Shown here one piece after another: positions 1-6,505 of a stretch of DNA of 10,561 nucleotides. The notes under the pieces are model-generated. The model was not told the origin of the DNA. It did no database searches and saw only the letters and a program-made list of their open reading frames with translations. Location of the stretch: positions 1-10,561 of the forward strand of contig JAVWIF010000058.1 in assembly GCA_036639635.1 (NCBI GenBank). The letters are read 5' to 3'. Origin of the DNA: JAVWIF01 sp036639635 (GTDB lineage: Bacteria; Bacillota_I; Bacilli_A; Erysipelotrichales; Erysipelotrichaceae). The translations under genes were made by a program, and so were the position numbers. How positions within the stretch are numbered: the stretch's first letter is position 1; each line of letters starts with the position of its first letter.

Positions 1-15
1 TAATGCTTATGATAT

Positions 16-117
16 AAAAAAAAGCCCATTACAGGCAATTTCCAATTGCTAGCATTTTATATTCCGTATCTAGCTAACGGTTTTAAAAATTTGATTATCT
101 CTCGATAGTCGGCTCGT
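16..117 (-). ncRNA. candidate ~100-nt structured RNA or attenuator leader
   Basis: On the minus strand a promoter (123-150) is followed by about 100 nt rich in potential helices, ending in an uninterrupted eight-U tract (bases 16-23). Visible helices are: a 7-bp stem at 110-93 with one C-A mismatch, capped by a GAGA tetraloop; a CCGU/ACGG stem (80-77 with 67-64); a 6-bp GCAAUU/AAUUGC hairpin (49-35); and a possible closing helix GAGCC (115-111) with GGCUU (26-22) next to the U-tract. The loop GCUAG (74-70) can also pair with CUAGC (52-48) as a pseudoknot, competing with the base of the third hairpin. It matches no RNA family I recognise. It could be a stand-alone small RNA, or a riboswitch/attenuator leader for a minus-strand gene left of the window. 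The pairings were found by eye, so the fold is inference. Confidence 0.38.
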
Positions 118-122
118 TAATA

Positions 123-150
123 ATAATAACAGTTTTCTACAAATAGTCAA
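123..150 (-). promoter_or_regulatory. sigma-A-type promoter, extended -10
   Basis: On the minus strand a TTGACT -35 box (150-145), a 16-bp spacer and a TATTAT -10 box (128-123) are preceded by an extended-10 TG (131-130). Transcription would start near 117 and run left into the candidate structured RNA. No open reading frame of note starts just downstream within the window. Confidence 0.5.
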
Positions 151-199
151 TTAATATTTTTATTTTCTTTGATATATGGTAAACTTAACTTAATTTATT

Positions 200-204
200 G
201 GAGG
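200..204 (+). promoter_or_regulatory. ribosome binding site that sets the SNF2 helicase start
   Basis: GGAGG lies 7 nt upstream of a GTG at 212. The in-frame ATG at 206 directly abuts the GGAGGG run, leaving no spacer, so GTG 212 is the better start. No convincing -35/-10 pair is visible in the AT-rich stretch 150-199. Confidence 0.75.
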
Positions 205-211
205 GATGTAC

Positions 212-3200
212 GTGTTTATTCAAGCAAGTGAAAAGTCAAGAATCTTTAATGATCGTAATTGGCAAATAGCTTTAGGTTATCATCAACGTAATAACGTCAT
301 AGAAGAGTTAAAATTACAATATAATGAAATACAAAATTGTTTTGAAGTAAATGCCATTACCAATGTTTATGGTTATAAAAACGCTTGTTTTCTTTCTTTT
401 AATGATGACGGAATTATTTTAAGCTTTTACTGTGAATGTCCTTACTGTGAAGAAAACAGCGTTGCTTGTGGACACATTGGTGCTGTTATATTGGCGTTAG
501 AGGATATTGTTCCAACCCAATTTCCTTATTACTACAATCCTAAAAAAGAGCAAGAAGAACGACACCGCTCATGGCTAGAAAACCAAATGCAACGAAACTC
601 AAAACTATTTATCGAGACTTTTGCTCGAGATAGTGAAAGTGAATTTAAAGCTAATTTAATACTGGACAAGATCCGTTTATTTGCTAATATTAGTTTTGAT
701 AGAGATGGTATTTCTGTTACTTATAAAATTGGTACAGAAAAGTTATATGTACTAAGAAATATTCTCGAGTTTTTATGTGCAATTGATGATAACAGTGTTG
801 TTTCTTATGGTAAAAATTTAGCCTTTCCACACCACAACGACGCTTTTGATGATGCTTCAAAAGCACAAATTGAATTTTTACGATATTATTATGCGAGTAA
901 TTTTTCAAGCTATGAACATAGTTATAGCGCACAACGTAAAACATTACACATTAACGAGACACTTTTAGATGATTTTTACACCTTATATAGTGGTGAAGCG
1001 AGCGATTATTGTAACGTTACCTTTAGTGAAAACGATCTTGAAGAATTGCCCTTATTCTTAGAACAAAAAGATAACTTTTATTTCTTATCATTAAATCTAC
1101 CACAAGCCACTCTTTTATGTTCGAAAAAATATTGGTATGTTCGCAAAAGATATACGCTATCTCGTTTTAGTGCAGAAGTGAGTACGCATTGTATCAAAAT
1201 AATATTTGCCTTAACTAGAGAACAACAAATTGCTATTCATAAAGATGATATTGCCGATTTCTGCAAATACGTTTATCCTTCCATTTGTGACTATATTAGT
1301 TTAGATGGTGTATCGCTTGAAACGTTAATGCCAGAGCGAGTGTATCTTCAAAGCTACGTTGATGTTGAAGATAATGGCGATATTTCTTTAAAGGTTACCT
1401 ATCATTTTGAAGATATGCCGTTGCAGTATGTGATAGATGAGAAAGAGGAAAGTCACTTAGATGTTGAACGTGTTTTACTCTTCATCAAAGAATATAGTGA
1501 TGTCTTAGATTATGATAAACATATTGCCTATATTAGTGAAGAAGATGATCATGCATATAATTTTTTAAAGCACGGTTTAGAATATTTAAACAATCATAGC
1601 GAAGTCTATATTAGTGATGCCGTGCGCCAATTAAATGCCCCAAAAAAAGCCAGCATTCAAGTTGGCGTACAAGTTCAAAACAATCTATTAGAAATAGATC
1701 TTGATAGTGTTGATATTCCAAAAGAAGAATTATTTGCTGTTTTAAAGTCTTATCGTAAACGCAAAAAATTCCATCGTTTAAAAAATGGAGATCTTGTTTT
1801 TTTACAAAGTGATGAACTACAAGAAGCCAATGACTTATTAACTGATTTACATATCCAACCTAGTGAATTCGAAAATGGTCATGTGGCTGTTGCTAATTAC
1901 CATTCTTTTGAATTAGATAACTTCGCAAGTGAAGCAAAATATACAACCGTTAAACGTAGTAAACAATTTGAAGAAATGATGCAACATATAACAAGTATAG
2001 AACCCCATACATATAACTTACCAGAAGTATATGAACCAATATTACGTGATTATCAGAAATTTGGTTATCAGTGGTTAAAAACAATGAGTGAGTATAGCTT
2101 TGGTGGAATACTAGCAGATGATATGGGACTAGGAAAAACACTACAAATGATTGCTATTTTAGAGGATGAAAAAAGCAAAAACAACAATGCAACAAGTTTG
2201 GTTATTTGTCCTGCTTCACTGCTTTATAACTGGAAAGATGAAATTGCAAAGTTCTCAAAGGTTTTAACTTCCATTTGTGTGCAAGGAACGCAAGCCACAC
2301 GTAATGCATTTATTATGGATATTAAAAACTACGATGTTGTAATCACCTCTTATGATTATATTCGTCGTGATTATGAAAGCTATGCAAATATGATGTTTAC
2401 TTATATAGTACTTGATGAAGCACAGTATATTAAAAATCACACAACGAAAAATGCCTTTGCAGTAAAACAACTGCAAGGAGTCCATCGCTTTGCGCTAACT
2501 GGTACACCAATTGAAAATAGCTTAGCTGAGCTTTGGTCAATATTTGATTTTTTAATGCCTGGTTATCTATATAATTATCACTACTTTAGAGCCAATTATG
2601 AAAAAGAAATTGTTAAAAATAAAAACGAAAAGATCCAAACAAAACTTAAAAAGATGGTAGAACCTTTTATCTTAAGAAGACTAAAAAAAGATGTACTAAA
2701 AGAGCTTCCAGATAAAGTAGAAAACGTATACTATCAAGAATTCAATGAAGAAGAAAGAAAAATATATCTAGCAAATTTAGCTCAAATAAATCTTGAACTA
2801 CAAGAAAAACTACAAATGGATACCATGGATAAATTTGTTATTCTCGCTATGATGACGCGTTTACGTCAGCTTTGTTGTGATGCTCGTCTGCTTTATGAAA
2901 ACGTTTCAATGCTCTCTAGTAAACTGCAGGGTTGTTTAGATATCTTGTCAGCCGCAAAAACGAGCAATAAAAAAGTTCTCTTATTTTCTTCTTTTACTTC
3001 AATGTTAGAACTTATTGAAACCGAACTATTAAAAGAAAATATTTCCTATCTAAAACTTACTGGAGAAACCAAAAAAGAAGATCGTCACGCCTATGTAGAG
3101 TCCTTCCAACATGGTAACTACGATGTCTTCTTAATCTCTTTAAAAGCCGGTGGTACAGGCCTTAACCTAACGGCTGCAGAAATCGTCATTCACTTTGACC

Positions 3201-3424
3201 CTTGGTGGAATATGTCTGCTCAAAATCAAGCGACTGATCGAGCACATCGCATTGGTCAAACTAAAAATCTACAAGTATATAAATTGATTATGAAAGATAG
3301 TATTGAAGAAAAGATATTAAAGATGCAAGAGCGTAAAATGAACCTAGCTGATGCCTTTATCGCAGGAAATGAAGGTTCAATTACTTCTATGAGTAACGAA
3401 CAAATAATGAGTCTCTTTAAATAG
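212..3424 (+). CDS. SWIM zinc-finger SNF2-family helicase
   Basis: A 1070-residue ATP-dependent DNA translocase of the SNF2/SWI2 superfamily II type. Near the N-terminus a SWIM zinc motif (CxC...CxH; C74, C76, C86, H88) is present. A long middle region (about 100-600) has no motif I can name but sits where the SNF2-helicase-associated region of bacterial homologues lies. The motor follows: Walker A with GLGKT (639-643), Walker B DEAQ (735-738), motif III around TGTPIE (763-768), and motif VI with DRAHRIGQ (1009-1016). The length fits full-length bacterial SWIM-SNF2 proteins of about 1050-1100 residues. The cell role of these bacterial proteins is poorly known; remodelling of protein-DNA or RNA polymerase complexes is plausible by analogy with RapA but is not shown here. 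The GTG start is chosen by ribosome-binding-site spacing. The gene is monocistronic and ends in a bidirectional terminator. Confidence 0.95.
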   Translation: MFIQASEKSRIFNDRNWQIALGYHQRNNVIEELKLQYNEIQNCFEVNAITNVYGYKNACFLSFNDDGIILSFYCECPYCEENSVACGHIGAVILALEDIVPTQFPYYYNPKKEQEERHRSWLENQMQRNSKLFIETFARDSESEFKANLILDKIRLFANISFDRDGISVTYKIGTEKLYVLRNILEFLCAIDDNSVVSYGKNLAFPHHNDAFDDASKAQIEFLRYYYASNFSSYEHSYSAQRKTLHINETLLDDFYTLYSGEASDYCNVTFSENDLEELPLFLEQKDNFYFLSLNLPQATLLCSKKYWYVRKRYTLSRFSAEVSTHCIKIIFALTREQQIAIHKDDIADFCKYVYPSICDYISLDGVSLETLMPERVYLQSYVDVEDNGDISLKVTYHFEDMPLQYVIDEKEESHLDVERVLLFIKEYSDVLDYDKHIAYISEEDDHAYNFLKHGLEYLNNHSEVYISDAVRQLNAPKKASIQVGVQVQNNLLEIDLDSVDIPKEELFAVLKSYRKRKKFHRLKNGDLVFLQSDELQEANDLLTDLHIQPSEFENGHVAVANYHSFELDNFASEAKYTTVKRSKQFEEMMQHITSIEPHTYNLPEVYEPILRDYQKFGYQWLKTMSEYSFGGILADDMGLGKTLQMIAILEDEKSKNNNATSLVICPASLLYNWKDEIAKFSKVLTSICVQGTQATRNAFIMDIKNYDVVITSYDYIRRDYESYANMMFTYIVLDEAQYIKNHTTKNAFAVKQLQGVHRFALTGTPIENSLAELWSIFDFLMPGYLYNYHYFRANYEKEIVKNKNEKIQTKLKKMVEPFILRRLKKDVLKELPDKVENVYYQEFNEEERKIYLANLAQINLELQEKLQMDTMDKFVILAMMTRLRQLCCDARLLYENVSMLSSKLQGCLDILSAAKTSNKKVLLFSSFTSMLELIETELLKENISYLKLTGETKKEDRHAYVESFQHGNYDVFLISLKAGGTGLNLTAAEIVIHFDPWWNMSAQNQATDRAHRIGQTKNLQVYKLIMKDSIEEKILKMQERKMNLADAFIAGNEGSITSMSNEQIMSLFK

Positions 3425-3466
3425 AAAAATCCCTAACACTTAATACTAGTGTAAGGGATTTTTCTA
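3422..3466. terminator. bidirectional intrinsic terminator
   Basis: A 19-bp inverted repeat (3422-3440 with 3448-3466, one mismatch, 7-nt loop) has an A-rich left arm and a T-rich right arm, so it gives a U-rich 3' end in both directions. The left arm includes the SNF2 TAG stop, and the right arm ends one base before the aminopeptidase TAA stop (3470-3468). It therefore serves both convergent genes. Confidence 0.88.
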
Positions 3467-3467
3467 T

Positions 3468-4844
3468 TTATGCATGTTTCAAGAATGCAATATATCCTTT
3501 TGTTGTTTCATATACATCTGCTTTAGAAGCAATTTCCCAAGGAGCATGCATGTTATGTAAAGCAACTCCACAATCAATAACTTCCATATTGTACTGTGCT
3601 AAAATATAAGCAATTGTACCACCACCACCTTGGTCTACTTTCCCAAGTTCAGCTGTTTGATAAGATACTCCTTCTAGTTCCATTATATTACGAAGTTGGG
3701 CAATGTATTCTGCATTCGCATCATTACATCCACCTTTTCCTCTAGAACCAGTATACTTATTAAAAACGATTCCTTTTCCAAAATAAGCCGAATTCTTTGG
3801 TTCCATAACACTTGCATAGTTTGGATCAAAGGCCGCACTAACATCAGAAGATAACATCTTAGAATTCTTCAATGTACGACGTACACTTAATTCAGTGTAA
3901 ATCCCCATTCTGTCCATTACTTCTGCTAAAGAGTTTTCAAAGAATTTAGATTGCATTCCTGTAGCTCCAATACTTCCTACTTCTTCTTTATCAACTAATA
4001 AACAAACAGCAGTTTTGCTAACATCACTCATTTCTAACAAAGCCATAAGGGAAGTATATGCACAAATACGATCATCATGACCATATCCCATAATCATGCT
4101 ACGATCCAATCCATAATCACGAGCACGTCCTGCTGGTACCACTTCAATTTCTGCTGATATAAAGTCTTCTTCTTCAAAGTCATATTTTTCTTTTAATAGT
4201 TTTAATACATTTGCTTTTACTGCTTCTTTCTCTGTATCTTTTAAAGGAATGCTACCTACAGTTACATTCAGATCTTCACCTTCAATAACATTTGTTCCTT
4301 TTTTTCCTAATTGATCACCAGATAAATGAACCAATAAATCAGAGATACCAACAACAGGATCATTGTCATCTTCTCCAATATTAATATTTACACTCGTTCC
4401 ATCTTTACGTACAACAATTCCATGTAACGCTAAAGGAATCGTTACCCATTGGTATTTCTTAATTCCACCATAATAATGCGTGTCTAACATTGCAAATTCA
4501 TTGTCTTCATATAAAGGATTTTGTTTTAAATCTAAACGTGGGCTATCAATATGTGCACCTAATATATTTAATCCTTCTTCGATAGGATGACTACCAATTA
4601 AATATAATACCACCGTTTTGCCCATGTTATTTGCATATACTTTATCACCAGGCTTTAGTGTTCCTTTTTGTTTAATAATTTCATCTAAATCTTTATACCC
4701 GTGTTCTTTAGCAATTCTAATTGCTTCTATAACACATTCTCTTTCTGTTTTACAATCAGAAATAAATTTCTTATATCCTTCACTAAATGCAAATACTTTT
4801 TTAGTAGTATCTTCATCGTATTTATTCCAAGCATTTTCTCTCAT
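3468..4844 (-). CDS. M18-family zinc aminopeptidase
   Basis: A 458-residue cytosolic metallo-aminopeptidase of family M18 (aminopeptidase I / aspartyl aminopeptidase group), which removes N-terminal residues from peptides using a dinuclear metal site. Visible motifs are GAHIDSP (H98, D100), GHDDR (D257/D258), the catalytic acid pair in VDKEEVGS (E287/E288), SSDVSAAFDP (D334) and MHAPWE (H433), in the family order. All expected metal ligands seem present and the length is normal. The start at 4844 is chosen because AAGGAGGG lies 7 nt upstream. A longer in-frame ATG at 4910 lies upstream of the promoter's -35 box and cannot be on that transcript. No signal peptide is seen. The gene is monocistronic. 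Substrate preference (acidic or hydrophobic residues) cannot be read from the sequence. Confidence 0.93.
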   Translation of the reverse strand: MRENAWNKYDEDTTKKVFAFSEGYKKFISDCKTERECVIEAIRIAKEHGYKDLDEIIKQKGTLKPGDKVYANNMGKTVVLYLIGSHPIEEGLNILGAHIDSPRLDLKQNPLYEDNEFAMLDTHYYGGIKKYQWVTIPLALHGIVVRKDGTSVNINIGEDDNDPVVGISDLLVHLSGDQLGKKGTNVIEGEDLNVTVGSIPLKDTEKEAVKANVLKLLKEKYDFEEEDFISAEIEVVPAGRARDYGLDRSMIMGYGHDDRICAYTSLMALLEMSDVSKTAVCLLVDKEEVGSIGATGMQSKFFENSLAEVMDRMGIYTELSVRRTLKNSKMLSSDVSAAFDPNYASVMEPKNSAYFGKGIVFNKYTGSRGKGGCNDANAEYIAQLRNIMELEGVSYQTAELGKVDQGGGGTIAYILAQYNMEVIDCGVALHNMHAPWEIASKADVYETTKGYIAFLKHA

Positions 4845-4872
4845 CAATATGCCCTCCTTTTCAACTAGCATT

Positions 4873-4901
4873 ATTATATAATGTTCACCATGGAAAGACA
4901 A
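4873..4901 (-). promoter_or_regulatory. sigma-A promoter of the M18 aminopeptidase
   Basis: A TTGTCT -35 box (4901-4896), a 17-bp spacer and a perfect TATAAT -10 box (4878-4873) lie on the minus strand. The predicted transcript start near 4866 gives a 5' leader of about 22 nt that contains the ribosome binding site. Confidence 0.8.
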
Positions 4902-4977
4902 CACTTTCACCTTTTTAATTAAGGCAATAATGAATATTATTCTTATAAACTCTCATAAATGATTTGCTTTTCTCAAT

Positions 4978-5018
4978 AAAAAAGAAGTATTTAACTTTCA
5001 TACAGAGGTCAATACTTC
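4978..5018 (-). terminator. intrinsic terminator of the small membrane protein gene
   Basis: On the minus strand GAAGTATT (5018-5011) pairs with AATACTTC (4991-4984) across a 19-nt loop and is followed by six U residues (4983-4978). The loop is larger than usual, so strength is uncertain. It lies 30 nt beyond the stop codon at 5048. Confidence 0.6.
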
Positions 5019-5047
5019 CTATCTTCTTATTGCATTCTACTAAAACA

Positions 5048-5359
5048 TTACTTTTTAATTAACAACTTTTTCCAGCAATACAAACCAGCTAAAAGACAAA
5101 TTGGCATAAAAACAGTCCCAATAGTTTCCATTGTTTCTCCACTAATGCTTCCAATTCCTTTTGTAGTATAACAAATTATTCCAATACCGATAAGAATATT
5201 TATTACTCCACTTGGACGTAAATAAACTTTTACAGATTCATCTGTATACTTACTAAACTCTTTTTTTTGAAAGGGAACAAATATTCCCAAGGCGTTAATC
5301 AAACCTTCAATTATAAATAAAGCAGCAGCAATATAAGACATAATATTCATTATATTCAT
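5048..5359 (-). CDS. small three-helix membrane protein of unknown function
   Basis: A 103-residue hydrophobic protein with three predicted membrane segments (about 6-29, 50-66 and 78-97). A polar segment (31-49, with KKEFSKYTDESVK) separates the first two, and the C-terminus is lysine-rich (KKLLIKK). The sequence around residues 40-63 loosely recalls the small DUF3784/SdpI-like membrane proteins of Bacillota, but the resemblance is too weak for a name. GGAGG (5370-5366) lies 6 nt from the first ATG, so the downstream ATGs (residues 4 and 7) are less likely starts. It has its own promoter and terminator and is probably transcribed alone, although read-through from murI is possible because no clear terminator lies between them. 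Function unknown. Confidence 0.75.
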   Translation of the reverse strand: MNIMNIMSYIAAALFIIEGLINALGIFVPFQKKEFSKYTDESVKVYLRPSGVINILIGIGIICYTTKGIGSISGETMETIGTVFMPICLLAGLYCWKKLLIKK

Positions 5360-5393
5360 TTTTTTCCTCCAGTTTTTTATATAAACTAGCTAT

Positions 5394-5422
5394 ATTGTAA
5401 TAAAATAAAACATTTTTGTCAA
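5394..5422 (-). promoter_or_regulatory. sigma-A promoter of the small membrane protein gene
   Basis: A consensus TTGACA -35 box (5422-5417), a 17-bp spacer and a TACAAT -10 box (5399-5394) lie on the minus strand. The -35 box begins four bases past the murI stop codon, so the small gene has its own strong promoter in the 66-bp gap. Confidence 0.82.
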
Positions 5423-5425
5423 TGA

Positions 5426-6226
5426 CTAGTAATTTACTTGGACAGATTCATCTCGAGCCAATAATTTTTTTGATAAATCTATAAATGAATCATCTTTCGT
5501 AGAATTATATATCTTAATTGTTCCCTTGTAACCACTCATGTTTTCCTCATCTAGATTGGCAAGAATATCTTTTAGGTGTCTTGCTGTTCCAATATTCCCA
5601 TCAACAAGTGCAATCGATGAACCCAACATGTTTTGAATTTGTTTACGAAAGAAAACAAAATGGGTACATCCCAAAACGATACTATCAACTTTTTTAAGAT
5701 CGTATTCACTAAAATAGCAGTTAAGTTGTTCTTGTACCAATTCCTCATTATCTAATTCATTATGTTCTACTATTTGGACCAAAGCTGGGCATGGTAATTT
5801 TATAATGTTATGTTCTTGTTCATAGATTGCCATTAAGTCAGAAAACTTCTTTTCCTTTAAAGTAAAAGGAGTTGCCATCACCATAATTGTTTGTTCACTT
5901 TTCCTTTGTGCGGCTAATTTTAAAGCCGGCTCCATGCCAACAATAGGCAATCGTGGATAAAGCTCTCGAAGTTCATTAACACAAGCACTCGTCGCTGTAT
6001 TACAAGCAATTACAATTGCTTTTACTTCTTTTACTAAAAAGAATTCACAAATTTGAATACAACGTTTCATAATTTCTTCTTTCTTTTTCGTTCCATAAGG
6101 TGCAAATTCTGAGTCGCCATAATAAATAAAGTTTTCATTAGGCATTTGTTTTTGCAATTCTTTAACAACACTAATCCCACCTAATCCTGAATCAAAGACT
6201 CCTATTGCTTTATCATTTTGCTTCAT
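5426..6226 (-). CDS. murI: glutamate racemase
   Basis: A 266-residue cytosolic racemase that interconverts L- and D-glutamate, supplying D-Glu for peptidoglycan synthesis without a cofactor. Family signatures appear in order: FDSGLGG (11-17), YGDSEFAPYG (36-45), ACNTAT with catalytic C75, and LGCTHF with catalytic C187. The two cysteines are the expected acid/base pair. The length is typical, and the long N-terminal extension of the UDP-MurNAc-peptide-regulated enterobacterial form is absent. AGGAGG lies upstream with about 10 nt spacing, slightly long. A TATAAT-like -10 (6267-6262, minus) sits about 36 nt before the start, but I see no good -35 box, so the promoter is unassigned. It is divergent from the hydrogenase gene, and no functional link to it is implied. 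Confidence 0.97.
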   Translation of the reverse strand: MKQNDKAIGVFDSGLGGISVVKELQKQMPNENFIYYGDSEFAPYGTKKKEEIMKRCIQICEFFLVKEVKAIVIACNTATSACVNELRELYPRLPIVGMEPALKLAAQRKSEQTIMVMATPFTLKEKKFSDLMAIYEQEHNIIKLPCPALVQIVEHNELDNEELVQEQLNCYFSEYDLKKVDSIVLGCTHFVFFRKQIQNMLGSSIALVDGNIGTARHLKDILANLDEENMSGYKGTIKIYNSTKDDSFIDLSKKLLARDESVQVNY

Positions 6227-6429
6227 ATTTGTCCTACCTCCTGTGCATTTGAATCTTTTATATTATAACTCTTTTTACACTCTCGCGCATTACTTTTCAG
6301 TTAAGAAATAAACGCACGTCTAATCTTTATTATTTTGGTAGGTTCTAACATCTATACCATATACTGCACGTCCTTCAAAATCTCTTTAAATTAACAGATT
6401 TAATTTTTATATTTTAAATCAAAAAAGCA

Positions 6430-6458
6430 TTGACAATAATTGGAATAGACGATAAACT
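6430..6458 (+). promoter_or_regulatory. probable sigma-A promoter of the [FeFe] hydrogenase
   Basis: A consensus TTGACA -35 box (6430-6435), a 17-bp spacer and a TAAACT -10 box (6453-6458) put the transcript start near 6465. An alternative is TTGGAA (6440-6445) with a perfect TATAAT (6464-6469) at 18 bp. Either way the palindrome at 6468-6486 lies on the start region. The rest of the intergenic DNA (6227-6429) shows no gene or recognisable structured RNA. Confidence 0.65.
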
Positions 6459-6467
6459 AAAGTTATA

Positions 6468-6486
6468 ATTAAGAATAATTCTTAAT
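6468..6486. promoter_or_regulatory. Fur/PerR-like palindromic operator
   Basis: A perfect 9-1-9 inverted repeat, ATTAAGAATAATTCTTAAT, sits between the hydrogenase -10 region and its ribosome binding site (AGGAG, 6494-6498). Its inner 7-1-7 core keeps the AAT-N-ATT centre of Fur-family boxes and matches 5 of 7 half-site positions of the Bacillus PerR (TTATAAT) and Fur (TGATAAT) consensus. The position suits a repressor that blocks transcription initiation. The palindrome is directly visible; assignment to the Fur family is inference. Confidence 0.5.
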
Positions 6487-6505
6487 ATTAAAAAGGAGAA
6501 ATAAA

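Noticed and set aside
61..117. CRISPR repeat or tracrRNA at the left edge
   Set aside because: Only a single copy of each segment is present, with no repeat-spacer pattern, no convincing anti-repeat and no cas gene in the window.
206..211. ATG at 206 as the SNF2 helicase start
   Set aside because: The GGAGGG run directly abuts this ATG, leaving no spacer; GTG at 212 has proper 7-nt spacing.
717..944. Minus-strand reading frames inside the SNF2 gene (also near 1950-2141 and 2264-2485)
   Set aside because: The composition is that of antisense shadows, with no ribosome binding sites or motifs; the plus-strand protein has clear helicase motifs.
4618..4881. Plus-strand reading frame opposite the aminopeptidase 5' end
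   Set aside because: It lies antisense to a clear M18 gene, covers that gene's promoter and ribosome binding site, and shows no family motif.
4845..4910. Longer M18 aminopeptidase start at 4910
   Set aside because: It lies upstream of the promoter's -35 box and has no ribosome binding site, while 4844 has AAGGAGGG at 7 nt.
4926..4941. AATAAT/ATTATT inverted repeat upstream of the aminopeptidase promoter
   Set aside because: Six-base AT-only arms in very AT-rich DNA are expected by chance, and it lies outside the core promoter.
6314..6372. Direct repeat GCACGTC (6314-6320 and 6366-6372) in the murI/hydrogenase gap
   Set aside because: Only 7 bp, two copies, 52 bp apart and not placed on a promoter; too short to separate from chance.
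6227..6429. Riboswitch or T-box in the divergent intergenic region
   Set aside because: I found no long hairpins, no T-box or known aptamer motif, and no intrinsic terminator in this stretch.
6430..6500. Rex (NADH-responsive) operator in front of the hydrogenase
   Set aside because: No TTGTGAA-N4-TTCACAA-like site is present; the palindrome there has a different centre and spacing.
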